Positions 51,495-59,888 of a stretch of DNA of 64,000 nucleotides are shown piece after piece. The DNA lies in contig JAFQTO010000064.1 in NCBI GenBank assembly GCA_017408985.1, positions 16,258-80,257 on the forward strand, given 5' to 3'. The stretch is from Clostridia bacterium (lineage in GTDB: Bacteria > Bacillota > Clostridia > Oscillospirales > Butyricicoccaceae). Both the position numbers and the translations under genes were made by a program. The notes beneath the pieces were generated by a model that saw nothing but the letters and a program-made list of their open reading frames with translations, did no database searches and was not told the origin of the DNA. The number at the start of each line of letters is the position of its first letter. Positions within the stretch are counted from its first letter, which is position 1.

Positions 51495-51544
51495 AAATCG
51501 GCTTTGTTATTTGAGAAATCGGCTCAAAAATATGTGCAGCATAT
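51495..51544. promoter_or_regulatory. Candidate AraC-type operator in the nag divergent region
   Basis: AAATCGGCT occurs twice in the same orientation at 51495 and 51516, exactly 21 bp apart (two helical turns), as expected for AraC-type half-sites. An inverted repeat ATATG-5-CATAT follows at 51530-51544. For the nagB-ROK promoter (weak -35, TAATAT at 51458-51453) the half-sites lie just upstream of -35, a position suited to activation. Confidence 0.55.
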
Positions 51545-51585
51545 GAGCTTTTATGTTAAAATACTGTATAAAGGCGGTGAGGCAA

Positions 51586-52473
51586 ATGAAGTTTGCAAAA
51601 GTTGCGCTCAAAAATACCCTGAATATAAGCGGGATTTATTCGGTACATTATTTCGAGTTTTCCAAAACCTATACCTTCCCCGGTGAGAGCCACGATTTCT
51701 GGGAAATGGTCTACGTGGACAAGGGACGGATAATCGCCACCGCAGGCGAGCGGGACATAGTGCTGCAAAGCGGCGAGGTCATATTCCACAAGCCCGACGA
51801 ATGGCACAACATCCGCGCCGACGGGGCGGTCGCGCCCAACGTAATGGTAGTGTCTTTTGACTGCCGCAGCCCCGCTATGGCAGCTTTGATCTCCCGCAAG
51901 CAAAAGATCAGCACATCCCAGCGGGAGATACTGGGCGAGTTGCTGAGCGAGGCGCAGCTGGCATTCTCATCCCCTCTGGGCGACCCCTATGACAGTACTC
52001 TGGTGCGGCGCAAAAACAGCATAATGGGCTGTGAGCAGCTTGTAAAAGTGCATCTGCTGAGATTTTTGCTCTCTCTGCTGCGCGAAAGCGCCTCCCCCGC
52101 CGCCACCGACCGCAAGCGCGGCTCACTGCCCCTGCTGGACGCCATAATCGAGTATATGGAGCAAAACCTGCACCAAAAGCTTACCCTCACCGGTCTGGCG
52201 CAGGAGTTCCACGTGAGCCAATCACATATCAAGCGGCTGTTTGCCCAGTACCGCAGTCGTGGGGCTATGCAGATTTTTGCCGATATGAAGGTCAGCCGTG
52301 CCAAGCAGCTGCTGCGCGAAAGTGACCGGAACGTTACCGAGATAGCCGAAAGTCTGGGCTACGACAGTATCCATTATTTTTGCAGCCAGTTCAAAAAACA
52401 CACGGGTATGTCACCCCTTGAATACCGCCGCAGCATAATCGCCACCGGTGATATAGCAAAAAACCTGCATTGA
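51586..52473 (+). CDS. AraC family transcriptional regulator
   Basis: The 295-residue protein has an N-terminal cupin-like sensor domain (ESHDFWEMVYV, residues about 35-45) and a C-terminal double helix-turn-helix (VSQSHIKRLF and the AraC signature VTEIAESLGYDSIHYFCSQFKK, split here in the middle of the last 70 residues). It is divergent from the nagB-ROK/nagA operon and is the likely sugar-responsive regulator of the GlcNAc module. The start at 51586 has GGTGAGG 3 nt before it; ATG 51553 is a less likely alternative. Confidence 0.9.
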   Translation: MKFAKVALKNTLNISGIYSVHYFEFSKTYTFPGESHDFWEMVYVDKGRIIATAGERDIVLQSGEVIFHKPDEWHNIRADGAVAPNVMVVSFDCRSPAMAALISRKQKISTSQREILGELLSEAQLAFSSPLGDPYDSTLVRRKNSIMGCEQLVKVHLLRFLLSLLRESASPAATDRKRGSLPLLDAIIEYMEQNLHQKLTLTGLAQEFHVSQSHIKRLFAQYRSRGAMQIFADMKVSRAKQLLRESDRNVTEIAESLGYDSIHYFCSQFKKHTGMSPLEYRRSIIATGDIAKNLH

Positions 52474-52483
52474 GCAGGTTTTT
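52458..52483 (+). terminator. Terminator overlapping the araC-type stop codon
   Basis: AAAAACCTGC and GCAGGTTTTT form a stem around the stop codon itself, followed by GTTTTT, so the transcript ends within a few bases of the reading frame. Confidence 0.75.
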
Positions 52484-52512
52484 GTTTTTCGTGGGGGCAG
52501 GTTATCATTTAT

Positions 52513-52565
52513 TGTACTTTATTTCGTACAGTAGGCGTGCTATAATATGTACAATAAACAGTACA
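52513..52565 (+). promoter_or_regulatory. Twin inverted-repeat operators at the WYL regulator promoter
   Basis: TGTAC-N8-GTACA occurs twice, at 52513-52530 and 52548-52565, with centres 35 bp apart. A TATAAT -10 box (52541-52546) lies between them. The arrangement suits a repressor that binds both sides of the promoter, most likely the WYL protein encoded just downstream. Confidence 0.65.
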
Positions 52566-52588
52566 ACAAACATTGGGGAGGGTCTTAT

Positions 52589-53575
52589 ATGGCAAAAAGT
52601 GCAAATCAGAAGCTCAAGCTTCTTTATCTCGCCCGATATCTGCTGCAGCAAAGCGACGAAAATCACCCCGTGACCTTGGCGCAGATAACCGAGCATCTTA
52701 ACAAGCAGGGTATCTCTGCCGAGCGCAAGAGTCTGTACAGCGATATTGAGGCGCTGAGGGATTTCGGGCTGGACGTTATTCAGGTGCGGAGCAAGACCAC
52801 CGGCTATTACGTAGGCTCACGGGAGTTTGAGACTGCCGAGCTCAAATTGCTCTGCGACAGCGTGCAGTCAAGCAAGTTTATCACCCACTCAAAGACCCTG
52901 ACCCTTATCAGGAAGCTCGAGGGGCTTGCCAGCGTGTATGACGCACAGATGCTGCAGCACGAAATACACATCTGCAACCGTGTCAAGACCACCAACAACA
53001 CCGTTTACTACTCCATTGACACCCTGCACACGGCTATCGCGGGCAACAGGCAGATAGCTTTCAGGTATTTTGAGTACACATCAAGCAAACAGCGCAGACT
53101 GCGCCGAAACGGCAGCGAGTACGTTATGAGCCCCTATAGCCTTATATGGGATGACGAAAACTACTATATGCTGGCGTGGGATGAGGATATAGCGGAATTC
53201 AGACACTTCCGCATAGACAAGATGAGCGATATCCGCCTGCTTGAAACGGGCAGGTCGGGCATCGAGGAGTTTAAGAAGCTGGATATGTCGGCATACTCCA
53301 AAATGACCTTCGGTATGTTTGCAGGCAAGGCGCAGAACGTGCGTATGCGTTTTTCCAATCATCTGGCAGGGGTGGTGTTCGACCGTTTCGGTATGGATAT
53401 CATCGTTGCACCCGACGGCGAGGGGCGGTTTACCTTTACCTGCGAGCTTGTGCCCAGTCCGCTGTTCTACGGCTGGATAGCGGCATTCGGCAAGGACGCC
53501 GAAATACTCTCCCCCGCCTCGGTCAGGGAAGAAATGAAAAACCGCATAACCGAAATAGCCGGGATGTATAAATAA
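52589..53575 (+). CDS. WYL domain-containing transcriptional regulator
   Basis: The 328-residue protein has an N-terminal winged HTH (residues about 5-65, HLNKQGISAERKSLYSDI), a WYL ligand-sensing domain with the YSLIWDDENYYMLAW block (about residues 185-200) and a WCX C-terminal extension. WYL proteins bind small ligands or nucleic acid and often repress their own gene. The start at 52589 follows GGGGAGGG; the ATG at 52547 would lie inside the operator. Targets other than itself are unknown. Confidence 0.9.
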   Translation: MAKSANQKLKLLYLARYLLQQSDENHPVTLAQITEHLNKQGISAERKSLYSDIEALRDFGLDVIQVRSKTTGYYVGSREFETAELKLLCDSVQSSKFITHSKTLTLIRKLEGLASVYDAQMLQHEIHICNRVKTTNNTVYYSIDTLHTAIAGNRQIAFRYFEYTSSKQRRLRRNGSEYVMSPYSLIWDDENYYMLAWDEDIAEFRHFRIDKMSDIRLLETGRSGIEEFKKLDMSAYSKMTFGMFAGKAQNVRMRFSNHLAGVVFDRFGMDIIVAPDGEGRFTFTCELVPSPLFYGWIAAFGKDAEILSPASVREEMKNRITEIAGMYK

Positions 53576-53592
53576 GCAGTAATAATATAGCA

Positions 53593-53624
53593 AAAGCACT
53601 TATGGCGGCTGCCATAAGTGCTTT
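53593..53624. terminator. Bidirectional terminator between WYL gene and hisIE
   Basis: AAAGCACTTATGGC pairs perfectly with GCCATAAGTGCTTT (14 bp) across a GGCT loop, between converging genes. Confidence 0.85.
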
Positions 53625-53632
53625 CGTTATAT

Positions 53633-54271
53633 TCATTTCATTGTTTCCTGCTTGATTTTCTTATCCACGATATGTCTGGATGCAAGCTCCTTGCGGATGT
53701 CGTTGAGGGAGATGCCCATTTCGATCATCAGCACAAGCACGTGATAGGCAAGATCGGATATCTCGTAGATGGTCTCATCTTTGCTGTCCTTCATCGCGCC
53801 GATGACCACCTCGGTACATTCTTCGCCCACCTTTTTGAGTATCTTTTCTTTGCCCTTGGAGAACAGGTAGGTGGTGTATGAGCCCTCTTTGCCCTCCACC
53901 TTTCTGCCTACAAGCATTTCGTACAGACCGTCCAGAGAGAACTCAGCTGTATCGCTTTCAAATATCTTCTCGTTAAAACAGCTGTCTGTGCCCAGATGGC
54001 AGGCGGGGCCGTCCTTGATAACACGGACTACCAGCGCGTCGCGGTCGCAGTCGGCGGTGATGGACACGATATGCTGGCGGTTGCCGCTTGTCTCGCCCTT
54101 GCGCCACAGCTCCTGACGGGAGCGGGACCAGAAGCAGGTCATACCCTCGCGCATACTGATCTCAAGGCTCTCACGGTTCATATAGGCAACGGTCAGCACC
54201 TTGCCCGTAAAATGATCCTGCACCACGGCAGGGATAAGGCCTTTTTCGTCAAACTTGAGATTATCTGTCAT
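53633..54271 (-). CDS. hisIE: Bifunctional phosphoribosyl-AMP cyclohydrolase / phosphoribosyl-ATP pyrophosphatase
   Basis: The 212-residue fusion has HisI first (residues about 1-110, with FWSRSRQELWRKGETSGN and zinc-binding Cys, including DCDRD and HLGTDSCF) and HisE after (SYTTYLFSKGKEKILKKVGEE, residues about 130-205). It carries out steps 2 and 3 of histidine synthesis. It overlaps hisF by 4 nt and is the last gene of the operon. Confidence 0.96.
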   Translation of the reverse strand: MTDNLKFDEKGLIPAVVQDHFTGKVLTVAYMNRESLEISMREGMTCFWSRSRQELWRKGETSGNRQHIVSITADCDRDALVVRVIKDGPACHLGTDSCFNEKIFESDTAEFSLDGLYEMLVGRKVEGKEGSYTTYLFSKGKEKILKKVGEECTEVVIGAMKDSKDETIYEISDLAYHVLVLMIEMGISLNDIRKELASRHIVDKKIKQETMK

Positions 54272-55035
54272 AACTGTGTCCTCCGCATTTCTATGCCCTG
54301 ATCTTCAAGGTATTTTTTAAGATCTTCGATAGCTACTTCTTTAAGATGGAATATAGATGCCGCCAGGCCTGCGTCTATGTTGGGCACCTTCCTGAACAGC
54401 TCAAGAAAATGCTCCATATTTCCCGCGCCGCCCGATGCGATGACGGGTACGGTGGAGAACTCGCAGATCTTCTGCAAAAGCTCGATGTCAAAGCCGCCCC
54501 GCACGCCGTCGGTGTCAATGGAGTTGACCACAAGCTCGCCTGCGCCCCGCTCGATGCCCTGACGCGCCCACTCGACAGCGTCGATGCCCGTATCCTCTCT
54601 GCCGCCCTTGGCAAACAGTCTGAAAGTTCCGTCCACACGCTTGACGTCCATACTCAGCACCACGCACTGACTGCCGTAGCGCTTTGCGCCCTCGGTGATA
54701 AGGGTGGGGTTTTTGATGGCGCCCGAGTTGACACTGACCTTGTCGGCACCGCACTTGAGCACGCGGTCAAAGTCTGCCAGCGTGTTGATGCTTCCGCCTA
54801 CGGTCAGGGGTATGAACACCTCGCTTGCCACACGCTCGAGCACGTCGGTAAACAGACCTCTGCCCTCTGCCGATGCGGTAATGTCATAAAAAACCAGCTC
54901 GTCGGCACCGCTCTGATTGTAAAACCGTGCCAGCTCCACGGGGTCGGCTATTTCGCGTACACCGAGGAAGTTCTTGCCCTTGACCACCATACCGTCACGG
55001 ACGTCAAGGCAGGGTATAATTCTCTTGGTTATCAT
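54268..55035 (-). CDS. hisF: Imidazole glycerol phosphate synthase subunit HisF
   Basis: The 255-residue TIM-barrel cyclase has both catalytic Asp regions (IPCLDVRDGMVVKG near the start and NSIDTDGVRGGFD mid-protein). It forms the synthase with HisH, turning PRFAR and ammonia into imidazole glycerol phosphate and AICAR. It begins directly after the hisA stop codon. Confidence 0.97.
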   Translation of the reverse strand: MITKRIIPCLDVRDGMVVKGKNFLGVREIADPVELARFYNQSGADELVFYDITASAEGRGLFTDVLERVASEVFIPLTVGGSINTLADFDRVLKCGADKVSVNSGAIKNPTLITEGAKRYGSQCVVLSMDVKRVDGTFRLFAKGGREDTGIDAVEWARQGIERGAGELVVNSIDTDGVRGGFDIELLQKICEFSTVPVIASGGAGNMEHFLELFRKVPNIDAGLAASIFHLKEVAIEDLKKYLEDQGIEMRRTQL

Positions 55036-55749
55036 TTATTTGTCCCCCGCTATCTCGATCACACGTTTAAGATCGAGCTTTTTCTCATAAATGGCCTTGC
55101 CCACGATAGCACCGTAGATGCCCATATCCCGCAGAGCCTCTATCTCACTCTCAAAGGAGATGCCGCCCGATGCGATGATATTGAGGCTCAAGCCGCTTAA
55201 GCGTTCGTATGCTGGCAGGTTGGTGCCCTTAAGCTCGCCGTCACGGGAGATATCCGTATAGATGACCGTGCTGACACCCGCCTGCTCAAGCTTCTTGCAA
55301 AACTCCATAGAGTCGGTGTCGGTTATCTCTTTCCAACCGCCGACGGCGACCTTACCGTCACTTGCGTCAACGCCTACGGCAATAGCGTCACCGTAAGCTT
55401 TCACCGTCTCCTCAACGAAGGAGAAGTCTCTCGCCGCACGAGTGCCCAATATCAGCCGTTTGACGCCTGCGTCCAGATACTGCTCTATTCTCTCGCGGCT
55501 GCGGATGCCGCCGCCAAGCTCAACGAACAGGCCGCTTTTGACTATAGCTTTGACCGCCTCGATATTGACCGCCTCGCCCTCAAGAGCGCCGTCAAGGTCA
55601 ACAACGTGCAGCTGTTTTGCTCCCTGCTCGCGCAGGAGCAGAGCGGTGTCACCGGGATTGGTGCCGTACACGCTCATTCTGTCATAATCACCGCGCACCA
55701 GTCGTACTACGTTGCCGCCGCGCAGGTCTATTGCAGGATATATCTTCAT
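55036..55749 (-). CDS. hisA: Phosphoribosylformimino-AICAR ribotide isomerase
   Basis: The 237-residue TIM-barrel isomerase has the opening YPAIDLRGGNVVRLVRGD with the catalytic Asp, and TDISRDGELKGTN with the second Asp. It carries out step 4 of histidine synthesis. It abuts hisH and hisF without gaps. Confidence 0.97.
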   Translation of the reverse strand: MKIYPAIDLRGGNVVRLVRGDYDRMSVYGTNPGDTALLLREQGAKQLHVVDLDGALEGEAVNIEAVKAIVKSGLFVELGGGIRSRERIEQYLDAGVKRLILGTRAARDFSFVEETVKAYGDAIAVGVDASDGKVAVGGWKEITDTDSMEFCKKLEQAGVSTVIYTDISRDGELKGTNLPAYERLSGLSLNIIASGGISFESEIEALRDMGIYGAIVGKAIYEKKLDLKRVIEIAGDK

Positions 55750-56361
55750 TTATGCCTCCGCAAATGCTCTCAAAATATTCAGTCCCGTCTCGCCGCTCTT
55801 TTCGGGGTGGAACTGTGTGCCGCAGACGTTGCCGTTTCTGACCACGCCGGGCACGAATACGTGATACTCCGAGCCTGCTTTGATACTCTCCTCGCAGTCC
55901 TTGGCATAGAAGGAGTGAACGTAGTAGACGCTCTCACCCTCTTTGACGTATTTGAGCAGAGGCTCGTCCTTGGCTCTTATCTCCAGCTTGTTCCAGCCCA
56001 TATGGGGGACTTTGAGACTTTGGGGGATATCTGCACTCAGGTCGCAGACGTTGCCCTTGATAAGACCCAGCCCCTCTTTCTCGCCAAACTCAAAAGAGCG
56101 CTCAAACAGCAGCTGCATACCAAGACAGATGCCCATAAAGGGCTTGCCCTCCTGCGCCATACGGAGCAGATGGGGCACAAGTCCCGTCTCATAAAGCTTG
56201 TCTATTGCGTCACCGAAGGCGCCCACACCGGGCAGGATTATCTTGTCGGCTTTTTCAAGCTGCTCAACATCACGGGTGACTATTGCTTCGGCGCCGATCT
56301 TTTTCAGCGAGGCGCACAGGGAAAACAGATTTCCCACTCCGTAATCTACTATAGCTATCAC
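55750..56361 (-). CDS. hisH: Imidazole glycerol phosphate synthase subunit HisH
   Basis: The 203-residue class I glutamine amidotransferase has the nucleophile Cys in GICLGMQLLF (about residue 78) and His-Glu near the C-terminus (QFHPEKSGE). It feeds ammonia to HisF. It overlaps hisB by 4 nt. Confidence 0.97.
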   Translation of the reverse strand: MIAIVDYGVGNLFSLCASLKKIGAEAIVTRDVEQLEKADKIILPGVGAFGDAIDKLYETGLVPHLLRMAQEGKPFMGICLGMQLLFERSFEFGEKEGLGLIKGNVCDLSADIPQSLKVPHMGWNKLEIRAKDEPLLKYVKEGESVYYVHSFYAKDCEESIKAGSEYHVFVPGVVRNGNVCGTQFHPEKSGETGLNILRAFAEA

Positions 56362-56942
56362 AGTACGCCCTTCGTAGAGGGTATCTCACCCTTCCACGCC
56401 TCCGAAACGCTGACGGCAATACCCAAAGCTCTGCCGAAGCCTTTGAATACCGCCTCGATGATGTGATGTGTGTTAATACCGTCCAGCTGCTTTATGTGCA
56501 GGGTAAGTCCTGCGTTGCGGCAGACTGCGGCAAAAAACTCAGCTACAAGCTCGGTGTCAAAGTCGCCGACCTTGTCTTTGAGCTCAAGGCTGCAGCTGAG
56601 ATGGCTTCTGCCGCTGATATCAAGCGCGACGAGCGCCAGCGCCTCATCCATAGGCAGCAGGAAAGAGCCGTAACGGTTGATACCGCGGCAGTCACCCAGC
56701 GCCTGCTTGAGAGCAAGTCCCAGCGCGATACCCACGTCCTCGGCGGTGTGGTGGTAGTCCACATAGGTGTCGCCCGCAGCATCTATCTCCAGATCGAACC
56801 GTGCGTGTCTGGAAAACAGCTCCAGCATATGATCCAAAAAACCGCAGCCGGTGGAGATGCTGTTTTTGCCGCTGCCGTCAAGGTCGATGCACAGACGGAT
56901 GTCTGTCTCGTTTGTTTTGCGGACTATCTCGGCTCTTCTCAT
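56358..56942 (-). CDS. hisB: Imidazoleglycerol-phosphate dehydratase
   Basis: The 194-residue protein is the monofunctional dehydratase with metal-binding motifs GFLDHMLELFSRH (about residue 33) and DYHHTAEDVGI (about 62). There is no fused histidinol-phosphatase domain, so that step needs another gene not seen in this window. It overlaps hisC by 4 nt. Confidence 0.97.
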   Translation of the reverse strand: MRRAEIVRKTNETDIRLCIDLDGSGKNSISTGCGFLDHMLELFSRHARFDLEIDAAGDTYVDYHHTAEDVGIALGLALKQALGDCRGINRYGSFLLPMDEALALVALDISGRSHLSCSLELKDKVGDFDTELVAEFFAAVCRNAGLTLHIKQLDGINTHHIIEAVFKGFGRALGIAVSVSEAWKGEIPSTKGVL

Positions 56943-58003
56943 ACTCTCTCCTCCAAAATCTCTTTTGTAGCTTTGAGATATGCGTCCATCTGCTCACGGG
57001 AGCCGATGGTGACACGGACAAAATCGCACACTCTGGGTGCGGTGAAATGGCGCACCAGCACGCCCTTTTCACGCAGGGCGGCAAAATACTCCTGACCGCT
57101 GACGCGGGTGGGGCTGACAAAAATGAAGTTTGCGCAGGAAGGCAGCACGGCAAGGCCCATTTTCTGCAGTTCGGATACCGTGTACTCGCGGTTTTCGATG
57201 ACGGATGCGCGGCAGGCTTCAAAATATTCTCTGTCACGTATAGCCGCCGCAGCTGCCGCCTGAGGCAGAGCGCCTACGTTGTAGGGGTTGAAGGAATATT
57301 TGATCTTGCGCAGATCGTCGATAAGCGCCTGCGAGCCTATGGCAAAGCCTATTCTGCCGCCTGCAAGGCTTCTGGATTTGGAGCAGGTCTGCACCACAAG
57401 CAGATTGGGCAGCCTGCGTGTAAGCTCAACTGCGCTCTCGCCGCCGAAATCCACGTAGGCTTCGTCGATTATGACCACGTTTTCGGGATTGGAGAGAGCT
57501 ATCTTCTCGACATCCGTCAGCGACAGCGCTATACCCGTGGGCGCGTTGGGATTGGCAAGAAAAACCGTGCCGCCCGCGCTCATATAGTCCTGAGGGTCGA
57601 CCGAGAAATCGGCTTTGAGGGGCATAACACGGCTCTCCACCGAATAGAGCTTGGCAAAGACCTTGTAGAAGCCGTAGGTTATATCGGGGTAAACGGCAGG
57701 GGTGTTCTCGTCGCAGAAAGCCTGAAAACAAAATGCCAGCGTCTCGTCCGAGCCGTTTGTGGCGATGACGTTCTTGGTCTCAACACCGTAATACTCAGCG
57801 ATAGCAGAGACAAGATCCCTGCACTCGGGGTCGCTGTAGAGGTTAAGATCACGGCTTGCCTGCGCGATCGCCTCTACGGCTTTGGGCGAGGGCGGAAAGG
57901 GACTTTCGTTGGTGTTGAGCTTGATAAGACTGCCCTTTTTGGGCTGTTCGCCGGGGGTATAGGGTTCAATGGTCTGATATTTGTTGACTAAAAACTTGCT
58001 CAT
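56939..58003 (-). CDS. hisC: Histidinol-phosphate aminotransferase
   Basis: The 354-residue PLP enzyme of the aspartate aminotransferase fold has LNTNESPFPPSP near the start, the IIDEAYVDF motif (PLP-contact Asp) and the Schiff-base Lys in TCSKSRSLAGGRIGF (about residue 218). It carries out step 7 of histidine synthesis. It lies 2 nt after hisD. Confidence 0.96.
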   Translation of the reverse strand: MSKFLVNKYQTIEPYTPGEQPKKGSLIKLNTNESPFPPSPKAVEAIAQASRDLNLYSDPECRDLVSAIAEYYGVETKNVIATNGSDETLAFCFQAFCDENTPAVYPDITYGFYKVFAKLYSVESRVMPLKADFSVDPQDYMSAGGTVFLANPNAPTGIALSLTDVEKIALSNPENVVIIDEAYVDFGGESAVELTRRLPNLLVVQTCSKSRSLAGGRIGFAIGSQALIDDLRKIKYSFNPYNVGALPQAAAAAAIRDREYFEACRASVIENREYTVSELQKMGLAVLPSCANFIFVSPTRVSGQEYFAALREKGVLVRHFTAPRVCDFVRVTIGSREQMDAYLKATKEILEERV

Positions 58004-58005
58004 AT

Positions 58006-59271
58006 TTACGCCTCCTCAAAGCGCACGGTGGCGCTTCTTGCGTGTGCCTGCAAACCTTCTCTGCGGGCAATTGCGTCGATATCGGCGGCAACAGCCTGCA
58101 AGGCGGCTTTGGAATAGTATGTGACCGAGGATTTTTTGATAAAATCGTCAACCGACAGAGGGGAGGAGAATCTTGCCGTACCGCTGGTGGGCAAAGTATG
58201 GTTGGGGCCTGCCAGATAGTCGCCCAGCGCTTCGGGGGCATTATAGCCCATAAAGACGCTGCCTGCGTGTCTGACCATATCCAGCACCGAGAAGGGGTCG
58301 CGGATACACAGCTCAAGATGCTCGGGGGCAACCGAGTTGGACAGCTCGATAGCCTTTTCGATAGAGCTTTCCACCATAATGAAGCTGTTGTCGTCTATAC
58401 TGCGGCGGCAGATATCGGCTCTGGGCAGCAGGGGTATCTGCTTCTCCAGCTCCTCGGCTACCTGCTGTGCCAGCGTCTCGCTGTCGGTTATCAGCATAGC
58501 GCTTGCCAGCACGTCGTGCTCTGCCTGAGACAGCATATCTGCGGCTACCACCTTGGGGTCGGCGCCTGAGTCGGCGATAATAAGTATCTCGCTGGGGCCT
58601 GCTATCATATCTATGCCAACCTTGCCGAATACCATCCGCTTGGCGGTGGCAACGAACACGTTGCCGGGGCCCACTATCTTGTCCACCGCGGGCACGCTCT
58701 CGGTGCCGTAAGCCAATGCGGCTATTGCCTGAGCGCCGCCCATTTTGAATATTTTGGTGACGCCTGCCAGCTTGGCGGCGGCAAGCACCTCGGGGAGGAT
58801 TGTGCCGTCCTTTTGTGCGGGGGTCGCCATAATGATCTCGCTGACGCCTGCAACCGATGCGGGGATGGCATCCATCAGCACGGTGCTGGGGTAGCAGGCT
58901 GTGCCGCCGGGCACGTAGATGCCCGCTCTGTCAACGGGAAGGATGCGCTGTCCCAACGTCACACCGTCTTTTTCTATCATAAACCCGTCGCGTTTTTGCA
59001 GAGAGTGAAATGCGCGGATGTTCGTAGCGGCTTTCTTAAGCGCCGCCATAACACGCTCGTCTACTTTCGCGCAGGCGTCTTCGATCTCCTGCTCACTGAC
59101 TTGCAGAGCGCCAAGCTCGGGGCAGTCAAACCGTCTGCCGTATTCAAGCAGGGCTCTGTCTCCCCGCTCACGCACGTCGGTAATGATCGCGGCAACGGCG
59201 GCGGTCACGTCACGTTCTTTTTCTTCCGAGCGCTGCGGCAGGCTGTCACCGCTTCTGAGTATTCTTATCAC
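58006..59271 (-). CDS. hisD: Histidinol dehydrogenase
   Basis: The 421-residue zinc enzyme does the last two oxidations to histidine. Blocks such as [32 protein letters not shown] and [11 protein letters not shown] are typical, and metal-ligand regions SQAEHD and EHLEL are intact. It overlaps hisG by 4 nt. Confidence 0.97.
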   Translation of the reverse strand: MIRILRSGDSLPQRSEEKERDVTAAVAAIITDVRERGDRALLEYGRRFDCPELGALQVSEQEIEDACAKVDERVMAALKKAATNIRAFHSLQKRDGFMIEKDGVTLGQRILPVDRAGIYVPGGTACYPSTVLMDAIPASVAGVSEIIMATPAQKDGTILPEVLAAAKLAGVTKIFKMGGAQAIAALAYGTESVPAVDKIVGPGNVFVATAKRMVFGKVGIDMIAGPSEILIIADSGADPKVVAADMLSQAEHDVLASAMLITDSETLAQQVAEELEKQIPLLPRADICRRSIDDNSFIMVESSIEKAIELSNSVAPEHLELCIRDPFSVLDMVRHAGSVFMGYNAPEALGDYLAGPNHTLPTSGTARFSSPLSVDDFIKKSSVTYYSKAALQAVAADIDAIARREGLQAHARSATVRFEEA

Positions 59272-59888
59272 AGCAGCTCCTCCTTCATTCTTGCGACGAT
59301 GCGGTCTATCTCCTCGCTCTTGAACTGATAATTGCTCTTGTTGGCTATGAGCCGTGCCGAGGAGGGTGCAACGTACTCAAACACCGACAGATCGTTCTCG
59401 CGCAGGGTGGTGCCCGTCTCCACGATATCAAGGATAACGTCGCTGAGCCCCAATATGGGTGCAAGCTCGATAGAGCCGTTGAGCTTGATTATCTCGATCT
59501 CGCGGTTGAGACCCTTGTAGTAGTTCTTGGTGACGTTGACGTACTTGGTGGCAACGCGCAAGGTTCGCTCGGTGTCCTCAACGTAGCCGTTGCGGGCGGC
59601 CACGGCAAGGTTGCACTTGCCCAAGTTAAGGTCCAGCAGCTCGTACACGTCGGGGTCGGTCTCCAGCAGCACGTCCTTGCCCACCACGCCGATATCGGCG
59701 GCGCCCCTCTCAACGTAGATGCCCACGTCGGAGGGCTTGATAAGCAGATATCTGACACCGCTGTCGGGATTCTCGATGACCAGCTTGCGTGTGTCCTCCA
59801 GAAACTCGCTGCAATCGTAACCCATCTTGGCAAAGAGAGAGTATACCTTGTCTCCCAGTCTGCCTTTTGGCAAGGCTATGTTAAGCAT
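59268..59888 (-). CDS. hisG: ATP phosphoribosyltransferase, short form
   Basis: The 206-residue HisG catalyses the first and controlling step of histidine synthesis. It is the short form without a C-terminal regulatory domain and needs HisZ, encoded directly upstream with an 8-nt overlap. Catalytic-domain blocks (ALPKGRLGD, GAADIGVVGKDVL, DIVETGTTLREN) are intact. Confidence 0.97.
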   Translation of the reverse strand: MLNIALPKGRLGDKVYSLFAKMGYDCSEFLEDTRKLVIENPDSGVRYLLIKPSDVGIYVERGAADIGVVGKDVLLETDPDVYELLDLNLGKCNLAVAARNGYVEDTERTLRVATKYVNVTKNYYKGLNREIEIIKLNGSIELAPILGLSDVILDIVETGTTLRENDLSVFEYVAPSSARLIANKSNYQFKSEEIDRIVARMKEELL

